A DNA stretch of 64,000 nt from JAAGZL01 sp050291725. Lineage in GTDB: Bacteria; Pseudomonadota; Gammaproteobacteria; Chromatiales; Chromatiaceae. The first letter of the stretch is position 1. Each line of letters starts with the position of its first letter. The notes beneath the pieces are model-generated. The model ran no database searches, was not told where the DNA came from, and was given only the letters and a program-made list of their open reading frames with translations. The stretch is from contig JBNKKH010000032.1 in the NCBI GenBank assembly GCA_050291725.1, positions 62,001-126,000 on the forward strand. The letters run 5' to 3'. The position numbers and the translations under genes are program-made. Positions 42,640-50,616 of this stretch are shown here, piece by piece.

Positions 42640-43290
42640 TTAGGCTGCCAATCTGCGCTTTCTGCCAGCAAATCCCATGGCCGACAGCGCACTAAGCATA
42701 AGCCAAAAAGCACCTGGCAGTGGCACGGCGGATGCTATAAGGATGGGATTAATCTCCAGATATGCTTGGGAACCATCAAACTGTATCAATGGGCTAGCTA
42801 GGATAGTCGCAATCTGCGAGGCTGTAAGGTCAGTGTAGCCGTTCAGGTAAGGATCCATAAGATTGTCACCTGACAAATGCCCAAGACCAAGGTTGTGGCC
42901 AAGTTCGTGAGCAAGCAGTTCAGCACCATAACCACCTGCTGCAGTGGACGATTCTACGGCTACAACGTTGCCAGGGTAAGAACCACAACCAACGATGCTT
43001 ACATTGTACCCACCACAGTAGTCTACGCTGTCTACAAAAAACATATTTACACCCGGCGCAGAAAATGGAGCACTATTCCACAGGGCAACACGCTTTGCCT
43101 CTGTATCTATATCTAGCAGTGAAGCGTCGTAAATAGTGGTAATTTGGTTAAACCTGATATCTATGTCCGCTTGGGCAAATACGACATCCAATTCTGCTTC
43201 ATTGGTTGTTACATATGCGGCCCATGTAGTGATCGGACTAAGCAGCAGCACCAGCAGCATGCTGACTAAATATCTATTTAGCTTATTCAT
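42640..43290 (-). CDS. zinc metalloprotease (metzincin-like) with VPLPA-type CTERM anchor
   Basis: A 216-residue protein with three parts. A signal peptide (YLVSMLLVLLLSPITTWAA) comes first. The catalytic domain carries HELGHNLGLGH at residues 128-138, the HExxHxxGxxH zinc motif, and NLMDP at 143-147, a plausible Met-turn. Two Cys pairs (about 92 and 102) may form a disulfide. The C-terminus has VPLPGAFWLMLSALSAMGFA followed by GRKRR. It is thus a probable protease fixed at or sorted to the cell surface by an exosortase. The small catalytic domain (about 150 residues) is like that of minimal metzincins. Confidence 0.85.
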   Translation of the reverse strand: MNKLNRYLVSMLLVLLLSPITTWAAYVTTNEAELDVVFAQADIDIRFNQITTIYDASLLDIDTEAKRVALWNSAPFSAPGVNMFFVDSVDYCGGYNVSIVGCGSYPGNVVAVESSTAAGGYGAELLAHELGHNLGLGHLSGDNLMDPYLNGYTDLTASQIATILASPLIQFDGSQAYLEINPILIASAVPLPGAFWLMLSALSAMGFAGRKRRLAA

Positions 43291-43363
43291 TATTGTTGTA
43301 ACCTCCTGTAATGGAAAATCTTTATACTACTGCTAATTCGCACTCTACAATCATAAAGCACCA

Positions 43364-43379
43364 GCCACTAAAAGTGGCC
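43364..43379. repeat. short hairpin upstream of the metalloprotease gene
   Basis: GCCACT and AGTGGC form a 6-bp stem with a short loop. It could be an operator-like palindrome; no factor is known. Confidence 0.35.
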
Positions 43380-43504
43380 ACACTTGATTGAATCCATGCT
43401 ACATAAAACAGTTCCTAAAGTACATTTCGAAACGTGGTGCGTAGCAAAAATGTGATGCATTTATTTTTCCATCTATAAAATCATCGCCTTTTTGCTGTAT
43501 AGCA

Positions 43505-43660
43505 CTAGGGCTAACATCAGAACATCTTCATGATAGTAGCTGCGACGCTGTCCAATCTCATTGAAACCAGATGAAACATACAGCGAGAATGCACCTAGTT
43601 GGAGTTACGTACTTCAAGAAATATAGTGTCGGATTTCTACCTATCTGCTTCTGTCGCCTA
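43505..43660 (-). pseudogene. decayed fragment of rimI
   Basis: The DNA is clearly related to 44845-45000, the 3' half of the intact rimI, including an almost identical block (GTCCAATCTCATTGAAACCA and GTACTTCAAGAAATATAGTG). On the minus strand it reads DTIFLEVRNSN and then a stop where rimI has DTIFLEVRISNQAAF. About 18 bases are missing near the 3' end. It lies in the same orientation as rimI, on the other side of ribB. Confidence 0.85.
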
Positions 43661-43751
43661 AACGGACTCCCGCATACCAGCAGTTGAGTTCCACACGAAG
43701 AAAGCCTAGTATTGATCCACGCATAACAGTGTTATGTTTATTAACCCGTAC

Positions 43752-43891
43752 TTATTCTCAGGGCAGGGTGAAATTCCCTACCGGCGGTATGTCTCGTTTG
43801 AGATGAGCCCGCGAGCGCCCTCTCTTGAGAGGGGTCAGCAGATCCGGTGTGAAGCCGGAGCCGACGGTGAAAGTCCGGATGGGAGAGGATA
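43752..43891 (+). ncRNA. FMN riboswitch (RFN element)
   Basis: The conserved RFN core is clear: CAGGGCAGGGTGAAATTCCC, TACCGGCGGTA, AGCCCGCGAGCG, CAGCAGATCCGGTG, AAGCCGGAGCCGACGGTGAA and AGTCCGGATGGGAGA. It binds flavin mononucleotide and lies 142 bases before ribB in the same direction. A strong hairpin (ACGCCAATTC, 43900-43909, with GAATTGGCGT, 43914-43923) follows and may be part of the expression platform; it has no clear T run, so control could be at translation. Confidence 0.97.
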
Positions 43892-44032
43892 GGGCCGAGA
43901 CGCCAATTCGTATGAATTGGCGTGTAGTGTCTTATGTCTAGCGATCTGGTTAAGACTAAATGTCAAACTTGCCAGATGGTTGGAGTGTTCCTTTGCGCCC
44001 TGATTCAGGTACATCCATATATGGAGAAAACC

Positions 44033-44698
44033 ATGAATCAGACCTATTCAAATAACCTTTTAGCACCATTCGGTGACCCTTTTACCCGGGTCGAGTCTGC
44101 TATCACTGCTCTACAGCAAGGCCTAGGCATCTTGCTGGTGGATGATGAAGATAGAGAAAATGAGGGTGACATCATTTTCCCGGCCGAAACCATAACCACT
44201 GAACAGATGGCCATGTTGATCCGGGAGTGCAGCGGCATTGTCTGCCTCTGTCTTGATGATCAATTCCTCAAGCGCCTAGAGCTTCCAATGATGGTTGAGC
44301 GGAACAGCAGCCGCAACGGCACCGCCTTCACGGTAACGATTGAAGCTCGCCATGGTGTTACCACTGGCGTATCTGCCGCAGACCGAGTCACCACCATTCG
44401 CGCCGCAATTGCCGATAACGCATCTCCGGAAGATTTATGCCAACCCGGACATGTCTTCCCACTACGCGCCCAACCAGGAGGCGTACTGACCCGCCGAGGG
44501 CATACTGAAGGAACAACCGACCTTATGGGCCTTTGTGGGTTTAAGCGGGCCGGTGTACTTTGCGAGTTAACCAATCCAGACGGCACCATGGCCCGCCTGC
44601 CTGAAATAGTCACTTTTGCCAACAAGCACGGGATGCCAGCGTTAGCTATTGAAGATTTGGTTGTCTACCGACAACGACTACTTGCTCAAGCTGGCTAG
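44033..44698 (+). CDS. ribB: 3,4-dihydroxy-2-butanone-4-phosphate synthase
   Basis: A 221-residue enzyme that makes the four-carbon precursor of riboflavin from ribulose 5-phosphate. The start at 44033 (MNQTYSNNLLAPFGDPFTRV) has GGAG upstream and matches the start of E. coli RibB; the frame is open further up to 43934. Signatures are VDDEDRENEGDIIFPAET, CSGIVCLCL and GHVFPLRAQPGGVLTRRGHT, EGTTDLMGLCGF. There is no GTP cyclohydrolase II domain. The FMN riboswitch upstream makes it flavin-controlled. Confidence 0.98.
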   Translation: MNQTYSNNLLAPFGDPFTRVESAITALQQGLGILLVDDEDRENEGDIIFPAETITTEQMAMLIRECSGIVCLCLDDQFLKRLELPMMVERNSSRNGTAFTVTIEARHGVTTGVSAADRVTTIRAAIADNASPEDLCQPGHVFPLRAQPGGVLTRRGHTEGTTDLMGLCGFKRAGVLCELTNPDGTMARLPEIVTFANKHGMPALAIEDLVVYRQRLLAQAG

Positions 44699-44710
44699 AT
44701 AAGAGGAATA

Positions 44711-44751
44711 GGGAGAGTGGATATATGGCTATTATCACAATCCATTCTCCC
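44711..44751 (+). terminator. possible terminator between ribB and rimI
   Basis: GGGAGAGTGGAT (44711-44722) pairs with ATCCATTCTCCC (44740-44751), loop of 17, in the convergent gap. The T run is weak. Confidence 0.5.
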
Positions 44752-44822
44752 TTCCCATCTTACGTCTAGGTTCATTTGTATCCAGATAAAAACCGGTTAC
44801 GCAAATAACTCAATCTGCGATG

Positions 44823-45299
44823 TCAGAGAGCCAATGCCAACACCAGAGCATCTTCCCTACCATCTTTAGCAGGATAGTAGCCGCGGCGCTGTCCAATCTC
44901 ATTGAAACCAGATGACTCATACAGAGAGAATGCAGCCTGGTTGGAGATACGTACTTCAAGAAATATAGTGTCGGCACTCTGCCTGCCCGCTTCTGCAATA
45001 AGATGTCGCAGTAATCGACGCCCTAAGCCCTGCCCCTGCATCTCTGGATCGATACAGATATTAAGAATCTGAGCCTCACCGGCAACTACCGACATCACCG
45101 CATAGCCAATTGGGGACGATTTTAAATGCGTACCATTATGATAGACACAGCAGTAATAGCCGCTACGCAGGCAGTCTTTGAAATTACCCACACTCCAGGG
45201 AAACTCATAGGCCCGCTGTTCCAGCTCCATCACAGCATCCATGTGTTCTAGCTGCATGGGACTTATTTTAAGATTACGATCTGTTAGAAGTGCATTCAT
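44823..45299 (-). CDS. rimI: ribosomal protein S18 alanine N-acetyltransferase RimI
   Basis: A 158-residue GNAT enzyme that acetylates the N-terminus of S18. The N-terminal part has LEQRAYEFPWSVGNFKDCLR and YAVMSVVAGEAQILNICIDP; the acetyl-CoA loop is QGQGLGRRLL; then FLEVRISNQAAFSLYESSGF and GFNEIGQRRGYYPAKDGRED. Its start is 157 bp downstream of the uracil-DNA glycosylase gene on the same strand, with a repeat element between. A broken copy of its 3' half lies beyond ribB. Confidence 0.96.
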   Translation of the reverse strand: MNALLTDRNLKISPMQLEHMDAVMELEQRAYEFPWSVGNFKDCLRSGYYCCVYHNGTHLKSSPIGYAVMSVVAGEAQILNICIDPEMQGQGLGRRLLRHLIAEAGRQSADTIFLEVRISNQAAFSLYESSGFNEIGQRRGYYPAKDGREDALVLALAL

Positions 45300-45312
45300 A
45301 ACTATTAAATGT

Positions 45313-45444
45313 TGTAGGAGCCCACCCCTGCGCGAAGCACATGGATGTGCGAGTGCCGTGGAGAACAGGATGTTCGAGAACGGTTATCTTACATAACTCC
45401 GTATATGGCATAAGCATCAATCGCCCAGGGGGCTGGGCTCCTAC
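45313..45444. repeat. 132-bp element with 12-bp perfect inverted ends
   Basis: TGTAGGAGCCCA (45313-45324) is repeated inverted as TGGGCTCCTACA (45433-45444), with near matches extending inwards. A single related end is at 37485. It resembles a MITE or REP-type insertion, placed between rimI and the uracil-DNA glycosylase gene. Confidence 0.75.
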
Positions 45445-45455
45445 AGCTAGTATCA

Positions 45456-46196
45456 CTATCCTTTTAAGAGACGATAAACTCGCTGCAGATCCTGCCAGGC
45501 TTTGCCTTTTTGGTCAGGGGAGCGCAGTAGATATGCCGGATGATAGGTGACCACCACTGGGGTTTTAGACTCACCAATAGCATCTTCCCGACCACGCAAC
45601 TTGCCCACAGCCACATCCGTCTTTAGTAGGTTGTGGGCAGCTATTCTCCCCAGCGCCATAATAACCTTGGGTTGGATAAGATCGATCTGCCGCAGGAGGA
45701 ATGGTTCGCAGTTTAGCGCCTCTTCCAGATGAGGGTCGCGATTCCCTGGTGGACGACATTTGAGAATGTTGGCAATAAACACCTGTTCCCGGCTAAGCCC
45801 AATCGCTTTGAGCATAGCATTGAGCAGTTGCCCTGCCTTGCCCACGAACGGTTCACCCTGGCGATCCTCATCCGCCCCCGGAGCCTCGCCGATGATCATA
45901 AGGTCTGCATTTTGCTCGCCCACACCGAACACGGTCTGAGTCCTGGTTTTATGCAGCTCACAAGCCCGGCAGCTCTCTACTCTACTTCTCAGCTCGGACC
46001 ACGACAGGCCGGGAATATCGCTCTTGGCAACTCTTTTTGGAGCTGCTTTGGTCCCTCCAATCGGTTCTGGCTGCAGATCAGGAGTAGGTGTTTCCATTGG
46101 AATCTGGACGACATCTGGCTCGGGCGCAACTTCCCGCCCGACCCAGTTCTGGATGCCCATGGCTTCCAGATATTGTCGTCGCAGTGACTCTTCCAT
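45456..46196 (-). CDS. uracil-DNA glycosylase, family 4 (iron-sulfur type)
   Basis: A 246-residue enzyme that removes uracil from DNA. The catalytic part begins near residue 70. The four likely cluster cysteines are in ESCRACELHK (Cys76, Cys79) and in ILKCRPPGNRDPHLEEALNC. Motif A is GEAPGADEDRQGEPFVG and motif B is HPAYLLRSP. The first 65 residues are Pro/Glu-rich and probably disordered, a common extension in gammaproteobacteria. It sits upstream of rimI, as is usual in this group. Confidence 0.95.
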   Translation of the reverse strand: MEESLRRQYLEAMGIQNWVGREVAPEPDVVQIPMETPTPDLQPEPIGGTKAAPKRVAKSDIPGLSWSELRSRVESCRACELHKTRTQTVFGVGEQNADLMIIGEAPGADEDRQGEPFVGKAGQLLNAMLKAIGLSREQVFIANILKCRPPGNRDPHLEEALNCEPFLLRQIDLIQPKVIMALGRIAAHNLLKTDVAVGKLRGREDAIGESKTPVVVTYHPAYLLRSPDQKGKAWQDLQRVYRLLKG

Positions 46197-46204
46197 CTTA
46201 GGGC

Positions 46205-47755
46205 CTAAACACCGCTGGTCTGAGGATGAGCCTTTTTCACGCCATGCAGAATCAGATTACAGGCGTTGATATAGGCCTTGGCAGATGCGATCACTATATC
46301 AGTATCCGCTCCCTGACCGTTGACGATTCTACCGCCCCGCTCCAGCCGCACCGTAACCTCGCCCTGGGCATCGGTTCCGCTGGTAATGGCATTTACCGAG
46401 TAGAGCAGCAACTCACAACCGGTATCCACAATCGACTCAATAGCGCGAAAGGTGGCATCCACCGGCCCACCGCCATCAGAAGATCCGGTCACCTCTTCGC
46501 CATCTACTGAGAGAACAATAGATGCATTCGGCGTCTCGCCAGTCTCGGAGCAGACCTTTAGGGATACCAGATTCACCGTCTCATTCTCCGCCCGAATAGA
46601 GACATCGGTCACCAACGCCTGTAGATCCTCATCGAAGATCTCATGTTTCTTATCGGCCAGATCCTTGAAGCGGCGGAAGGCGTCATTCAGCTCCTCTTCG
46701 GCAGCGAACTCAATACCCAACTCCTCAAGACGGGCGCGGAAGGCGCTACGCCCAGAGTGCTTGCCCATCACCATGCGATTCTGTGACCAACCCACATCCT
46801 CAGCCAACATAATCTCATAGGTCTCACGGCTTTTAAGAACACCATCCTGATGGATGCCGGATTCGTGGGCAAAGGCGTTAGCCCCCACCACTGCCTTGTT
46901 CGGCTGTACCGCAAAACCGGTGATACCGGAAACCAGACGGGAACAGCTTACGATCTGAGTAGTATCCAGACGGGAGTCACACTCAAATACATCACCTCTG
47001 GTGCGCACCGTCATCACCACCTCTTCCAGAGATGCGTTGCCGGCCCGTTCACCCAGGCCGTTGATGGTGCACTCCACCTGCCTAGCTCCATTCAACACAG
47101 CAGAGAGGGAGTTGGATGTAGCCAAACCCAAATCGTTGTGACAATGTACTGAGAATATAGCCTGATCCGAATTCGGCACCCGCTCAATGATCTGGCGAAT
47201 GGTCTCCCCAAACTGCCAAGGCACATTGTAGCCCACCGTATCCGGGATATTGATTGTTCTGGCCCCGGCCTTGATGGCTGCCTCAACTATGCGACAGAGG
47301 AAATCAATTTCGGAACGGCCAGCATCTTCAGCGGAGAACTCCACATCATCGGTAAAGTTACGTGCGCGCTTTACCGCTTTTACTGCCTGCTCTACCACCT
47401 GATCCGGAGACATGCGCAACTTATGCTCCATATGGATCGGTGAGGTAGCAATAAAGGTGTGGATACGTCCAGAGTTGGCATCCTTGAGGGCCTCCCCAGC
47501 TCGGTCTATATCTTTATCCAGAGCACGAGCCAATCCACAGACAGTGCTATCTGTAATGGTTCTGGCCACCGTCTGCACCGACTCAAAGTCACCCGGACTG
47601 GCAATAGGGAAACCTGCCTCAATAACGTCCACCCGCAGCTTCTCCAGGGCCTTGGCAATACGAACCTTCTCATCCTTGGTCATAGACGCGCCGGGGCTCT
47701 GCTCGCCGTCGCGCAGGGTGGTATCAAATATGATCAAACGATCTTTGTTACTCAT
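46205..47755 (-). CDS. leuA: 2-isopropylmalate synthase
   Basis: A 516-residue enzyme for the first step of leucine synthesis. It starts at the ATG at 47755 (MSNKDRLIIFDTTLRDGEQS), preceded by GGAG. The TIM-barrel part has PGASMTKDEKVRIAKALEKL, HCHNDLGLATSNSLSAVLNG and INGLGERAGNASLEEVVM. The C-terminal leucine-sensing domain is present. The length matches the proteobacterial LeuA type 1. It is last in the ilvB-ilvN-ilvC-pssA-leuA direction, 263 bp after pssA. Confidence 0.98.
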   Translation of the reverse strand: MSNKDRLIIFDTTLRDGEQSPGASMTKDEKVRIAKALEKLRVDVIEAGFPIASPGDFESVQTVARTITDSTVCGLARALDKDIDRAGEALKDANSGRIHTFIATSPIHMEHKLRMSPDQVVEQAVKAVKRARNFTDDVEFSAEDAGRSEIDFLCRIVEAAIKAGARTINIPDTVGYNVPWQFGETIRQIIERVPNSDQAIFSVHCHNDLGLATSNSLSAVLNGARQVECTINGLGERAGNASLEEVVMTVRTRGDVFECDSRLDTTQIVSCSRLVSGITGFAVQPNKAVVGANAFAHESGIHQDGVLKSRETYEIMLAEDVGWSQNRMVMGKHSGRSAFRARLEELGIEFAAEEELNDAFRRFKDLADKKHEIFDEDLQALVTDVSIRAENETVNLVSLKVCSETGETPNASIVLSVDGEEVTGSSDGGGPVDATFRAIESIVDTGCELLLYSVNAITSGTDAQGEVTVRLERGGRIVNGQGADTDIVIASAKAYINACNLILHGVKKAHPQTSGV

Positions 47756-48018
47756 GGCTAACTCCATACACACCCCATATAGGTCATGATTTGGGGTGCT
47801 AATTTAATCTTGGAAAAATCTATCTTGTTTGTGCGTACTGCGGGCCCTCGCCAGGGCGCTTGTATAATTTGCCCCTCAGGGCAGCAGTCGCAGTACATTT
47901 AGAGGAAGGCGCGCAGACGCAACTTGCCGGAAGACGGCGAAGGAGATGGAGCTTGTTGCGTCATTAAATGCCATGTATTGAAATATAACCCATGGTTAGG
48001 CTCTTGCCAAGTAAGGCG

Positions 48019-48789
48019 CTACTCATTCTCTGATTCAGCCTTCAGACCTTTCTCGCGCTCTTTCCTGCGCTGCCGCAGATAGACCAGGGTCAGCACCGGG
48101 CCAGATACTGCGTAACAGACAAATCCCACGAACACAAAAAGAGGTGTCTCCCACTGGCTTACAGCAAAAGCCAACATGATGACAACCAGCATAAAGAAAG
48201 GCACCTTGCCACGAAAATCCAGCTCTTTGAAGCTGTGATAACGGAGATTACTCACCATCAGCAAACCAATAACGGCGGTTACTATCCCGGCAAAAACAGC
48301 CAAATCATCTCGTGGGATATCGTACTCCACCCCAGCCCATATACCAGCTGCAAGGATTGCTGCCGCTGCAGGACTGGGCAATCCCTGAAAATAACGCTTG
48401 TCCGCTATACCCACCTGAGTATTGAAGCGAGCAAGCCTCAACGCCGCCGCCGCAGTGTAGATAAACGCAGCCATCCAGCCGAACTTACCCAAGCCCTTAA
48501 GCGCCCAGACATACATCACTAACGCCGGAGCCAGGCCAAAAGCCACCATATCAGACAGGCTGTCATATTCAGCGCCAAACTGAGTCTGAGTATTGGTGAG
48601 ACGAGCCACCCTACCGTCCAGACCATCCAGAATCATGGCAACAAAGATGGCAAGAGCAGCCGGTTCGTATTGCCCATTCACTGCAGCCAGCACAGCATAG
48701 AAACCACTGAACAGGGCAGCGGTGGTAAATAGATTTGGCAGCAGATAGATGCCGCGTCTGCGTTTTGCCTGTGGCTCTTGTTCCGACAT
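48019..48789 (-). CDS. pssA: CDP-diacylglycerol-serine O-phosphatidyltransferase
   Basis: A 256-residue membrane enzyme making phosphatidylserine, the precursor of phosphatidylethanolamine. The start at 48789 (MSEQEPQAKRRRGIYLLPNL) has AAAGG upstream. The CDP-alcohol motif D-x2-DG-x2-AR-x8-G-x3-D-x3-D is complete in LDGLDGRVARLTNTQ plus FGAEYDSLSD. Six or more hydrophobic segments follow. Its place between ilvC and leuA is conserved in many gammaproteobacteria. Confidence 0.97.
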   Translation of the reverse strand: MSEQEPQAKRRRGIYLLPNLFTTAALFSGFYAVLAAVNGQYEPAALAIFVAMILDGLDGRVARLTNTQTQFGAEYDSLSDMVAFGLAPALVMYVWALKGLGKFGWMAAFIYTAAAALRLARFNTQVGIADKRYFQGLPSPAAAAILAAGIWAGVEYDIPRDDLAVFAGIVTAVIGLLMVSNLRYHSFKELDFRGKVPFFMLVVIMLAFAVSQWETPLFVFVGFVCYAVSGPVLTLVYLRQRRKEREKGLKAESENE

Positions 48790-48818
48790 TAAAACCTTTC
48801 GTATATTGCTATGAACCA

Positions 48819-48907
48819 TCATTCCGGCGTATGCCGGAATCCAGTAAAACTCTTAAATCTAAAGCACTGGATTCCGGGTCTACGTTTTACTCCGCCCGGA
48901 ATGACGA
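48819..48907. repeat. CATTCCGGCG-type palindromic repeat
   Basis: CATTCCGGCGTATGCCGGAATCC (split as CATTCCGGCG and TATGCCGGAATCC) opens the element, and CTGGATTCCGGGTC with CCCGGAATGACG closes it about 50 bases further. This is a common intergenic repeat type. It lies in the pssA leader, between ilvC and pssA. Confidence 0.7.
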
Positions 48908-48957
48908 GTTCTTATTAGTAAGTCAGCTTCAACTAGACTCCGACCCATGTGCTGATT

Positions 48958-49974
48958 TTAGTTTTTAGACTTATCAACAATCTTTTTGATCCAAGGCATC
49001 ATGCTGCGTAGACGCTCACCCACCTGCTCAATATCAGAAGCGGCGTTGTTACGACGATGAGCTGTCATCTCCGGATAGTTAGACATCCCTTCCAGGATAA
49101 ACTTCTTAGCGTATTCGCCAGTCTGAATGTTATGCAGACACTCTTTCATAGCCCAGCGGCTCTCTTCGTTTATGACTTTAGGGCCGGTCACATACTCGCC
49201 ATACTCCGCATTGTTGGAGATGGAGTAGTTCATGTTGGCGATACCGCCTTCATACATCAGATCAACAATCAATTTCAGTTCATGCAGACACTCAAAGTAG
49301 GCCATCTCAGGGGCATAACCTGCTTCGGTCAGGGTATCAAAACCGGCCTTAACCAGCTCAACCGCGCCGCCACAGAGAACAGCCTGTTCACCGAACAGAT
49401 CGGTCTCTGTCTCGTCTTTGAATGTGGTCTCGATGATACCGGTACGTCCACCACCAATCGCGGAGGCATAGGAGAGCGCAATATCTTTAGCCTTGCAGCT
49501 TGCATCCTGATAGACAGCAATCAGGTCAGGAATACCGCCACCATTCTCAAATTCACTACGTACGGTATGACCAGGAGCCTTGGGTGCGATCATAATTACA
49601 TCCAGATCTTCTCGTGGAACGATCTGGTTATAGTGGATAGCAAAACCGTGGGCAAAAGCCAGGGCAGCTCCCTGCTTGATGTTGGGCTCAATTTCGTCAC
49701 GATAAAGTACAGACTGAAACTCATCCGGAGTAAGGATCATAACTACGTCAGCGCCCGCAACCGCCTCAGGCACAGGCTTAACCTTGAGACCGGAGTTGGT
49801 AGCTTTAACGGCTGAGCCGGATTCTGGACGCAGCCCGACGGTTACGTCTACGCCAGAGTCTTTCAGATTGTTAGCGTGGGCATGGCCCTGAGAACCGTAA
49901 CCAATGATGGCGACCTTCTTGCCCTGAATAATGGAGAGGTCTGCGTCTTTATCGTAATAGATGTTCAAGCTCAT
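48958..49974 (-). CDS. ilvC: ketol-acid reductoisomerase
   Basis: A 338-residue class I enzyme of valine and isoleucine synthesis. The NADPH-binding part has KKVAIIGYGSQGHAHANNLK and VGLRPESGSAV. The active-site region shows IAPKAPGHTVRSEF, DLFGEQAVLCGGAVELVKAG, ECLHELKLIVDLMYEGGIAN and RRNNAASDIEQVGERLRSMM. It follows ilvN in the same direction with a 148-bp gap that holds a CCCTC-type palindrome. Confidence 0.99.
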   Translation of the reverse strand: MSLNIYYDKDADLSIIQGKKVAIIGYGSQGHAHANNLKDSGVDVTVGLRPESGSAVKATNSGLKVKPVPEAVAGADVVMILTPDEFQSVLYRDEIEPNIKQGAALAFAHGFAIHYNQIVPREDLDVIMIAPKAPGHTVRSEFENGGGIPDLIAVYQDASCKAKDIALSYASAIGGGRTGIIETTFKDETETDLFGEQAVLCGGAVELVKAGFDTLTEAGYAPEMAYFECLHELKLIVDLMYEGGIANMNYSISNNAEYGEYVTGPKVINEESRWAMKECLHNIQTGEYAKKFILEGMSNYPEMTAHRRNNAASDIEQVGERLRSMMPWIKKIVDKSKN

Positions 49975-50038
49975 TTGAGATTACCTTTTTAATCGTATTC
50001 CTAAAAAATATAACTATGTTTTTACTACTGTCTCGTTA

Positions 50039-50066
50039 ACCCTCTCTCCCCCAGGGGAGAAGGGAC
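50039..50066. repeat. CCCTCACCCC-type palindromic repeat, copy 2
   Basis: CCCTCTCTCCCCC followed by AGGGGAGAAGGG, the same core as copies at 37338 and 52612. It lies between ilvN and ilvC and could form an intercistronic hairpin. Confidence 0.75.
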
Positions 50067-50122
50067 CATATTTTCAATATCGCAAGAACATTTATTCCTA
50101 CGATTTTCTAGCTTAGTCCAAG

Positions 50123-50614
50123 TTAAAGTGTCAAACCCTTAGCACCACGGGCAATGCCAGATGAACCAGTTCGTACTACCTCTACCACCAAACCCTCATG
50201 CACCGCTTTGATGAAGGCATCCAGCTTGTTGCTGTCACCGGTCATTTCCACAATATAACTAACGTCTGTTACATCAATGATATTGCCACGAAAAATATCC
50301 ACCAAGCGTTTCAGCTCTTCGCGGTTAGCTGGCTCGGCCTTGATCTTAACCAGCATCATCTCACGCTCAATGTGGGAGCCCTCAGAAAGATCCAGCAGCT
50401 TTACCACCTCTACTAGTTTATTCAACTGTTTGGTGATCTGCTCAATGATCTCCTCATTACCGCGAGTGACCAGGGTCATACGCGACAGCGAGCCGTCCTC
50501 AGTAGGGGCTACCGTTAGAGATTCAATATTGTAACCGCGGGCGGAAAACAGCCCAGCCACTCGTGACAGGGCCCCTGATTCGTTCTCTATTAGGATTGAA
50601 ATAATATGTCTCAT
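50123..50614 (-). CDS. ilvN: acetolactate synthase small (regulatory) subunit
   Basis: A 163-residue subunit with the N-terminal ACT domain ISILIENESGALSRVAGLFS, ARGYNIESLTVAPTEDGSLS and the C-terminal domain with NIIDVTDVSYIVEMTGDSNK. It gives valine sensitivity to the large subunit. The ATG at 50614 immediately follows the ilvB stop codon (TGATTATG), so translation is probably coupled. In some genomes the same gene is called ilvH. Confidence 0.97.
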   Translation of the reverse strand: MRHIISILIENESGALSRVAGLFSARGYNIESLTVAPTEDGSLSRMTLVTRGNEEIIEQITKQLNKLVEVVKLLDLSEGSHIEREMMLVKIKAEPANREELKRLVDIFRGNIIDVTDVSYIVEMTGDSNKLDAFIKAVHEGLVVEVVRTGSSGIARGAKGLTL

Positions 50615-50616
50615 AA

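Noticed and set aside
43934..44032. In-frame extension of ribB, or a leader peptide, between the riboswitch and ribB
   Set aside because: There is no ribosome site at 43934, the ATG at 44033 has GGAG, and E. coli RibB starts at the matching residue.
49057..49815. A plus-strand open frame of 252 codons
   Set aside because: It is antisense to ilvC, a well-conserved gene, and has no recognisable domain or ribosome site.
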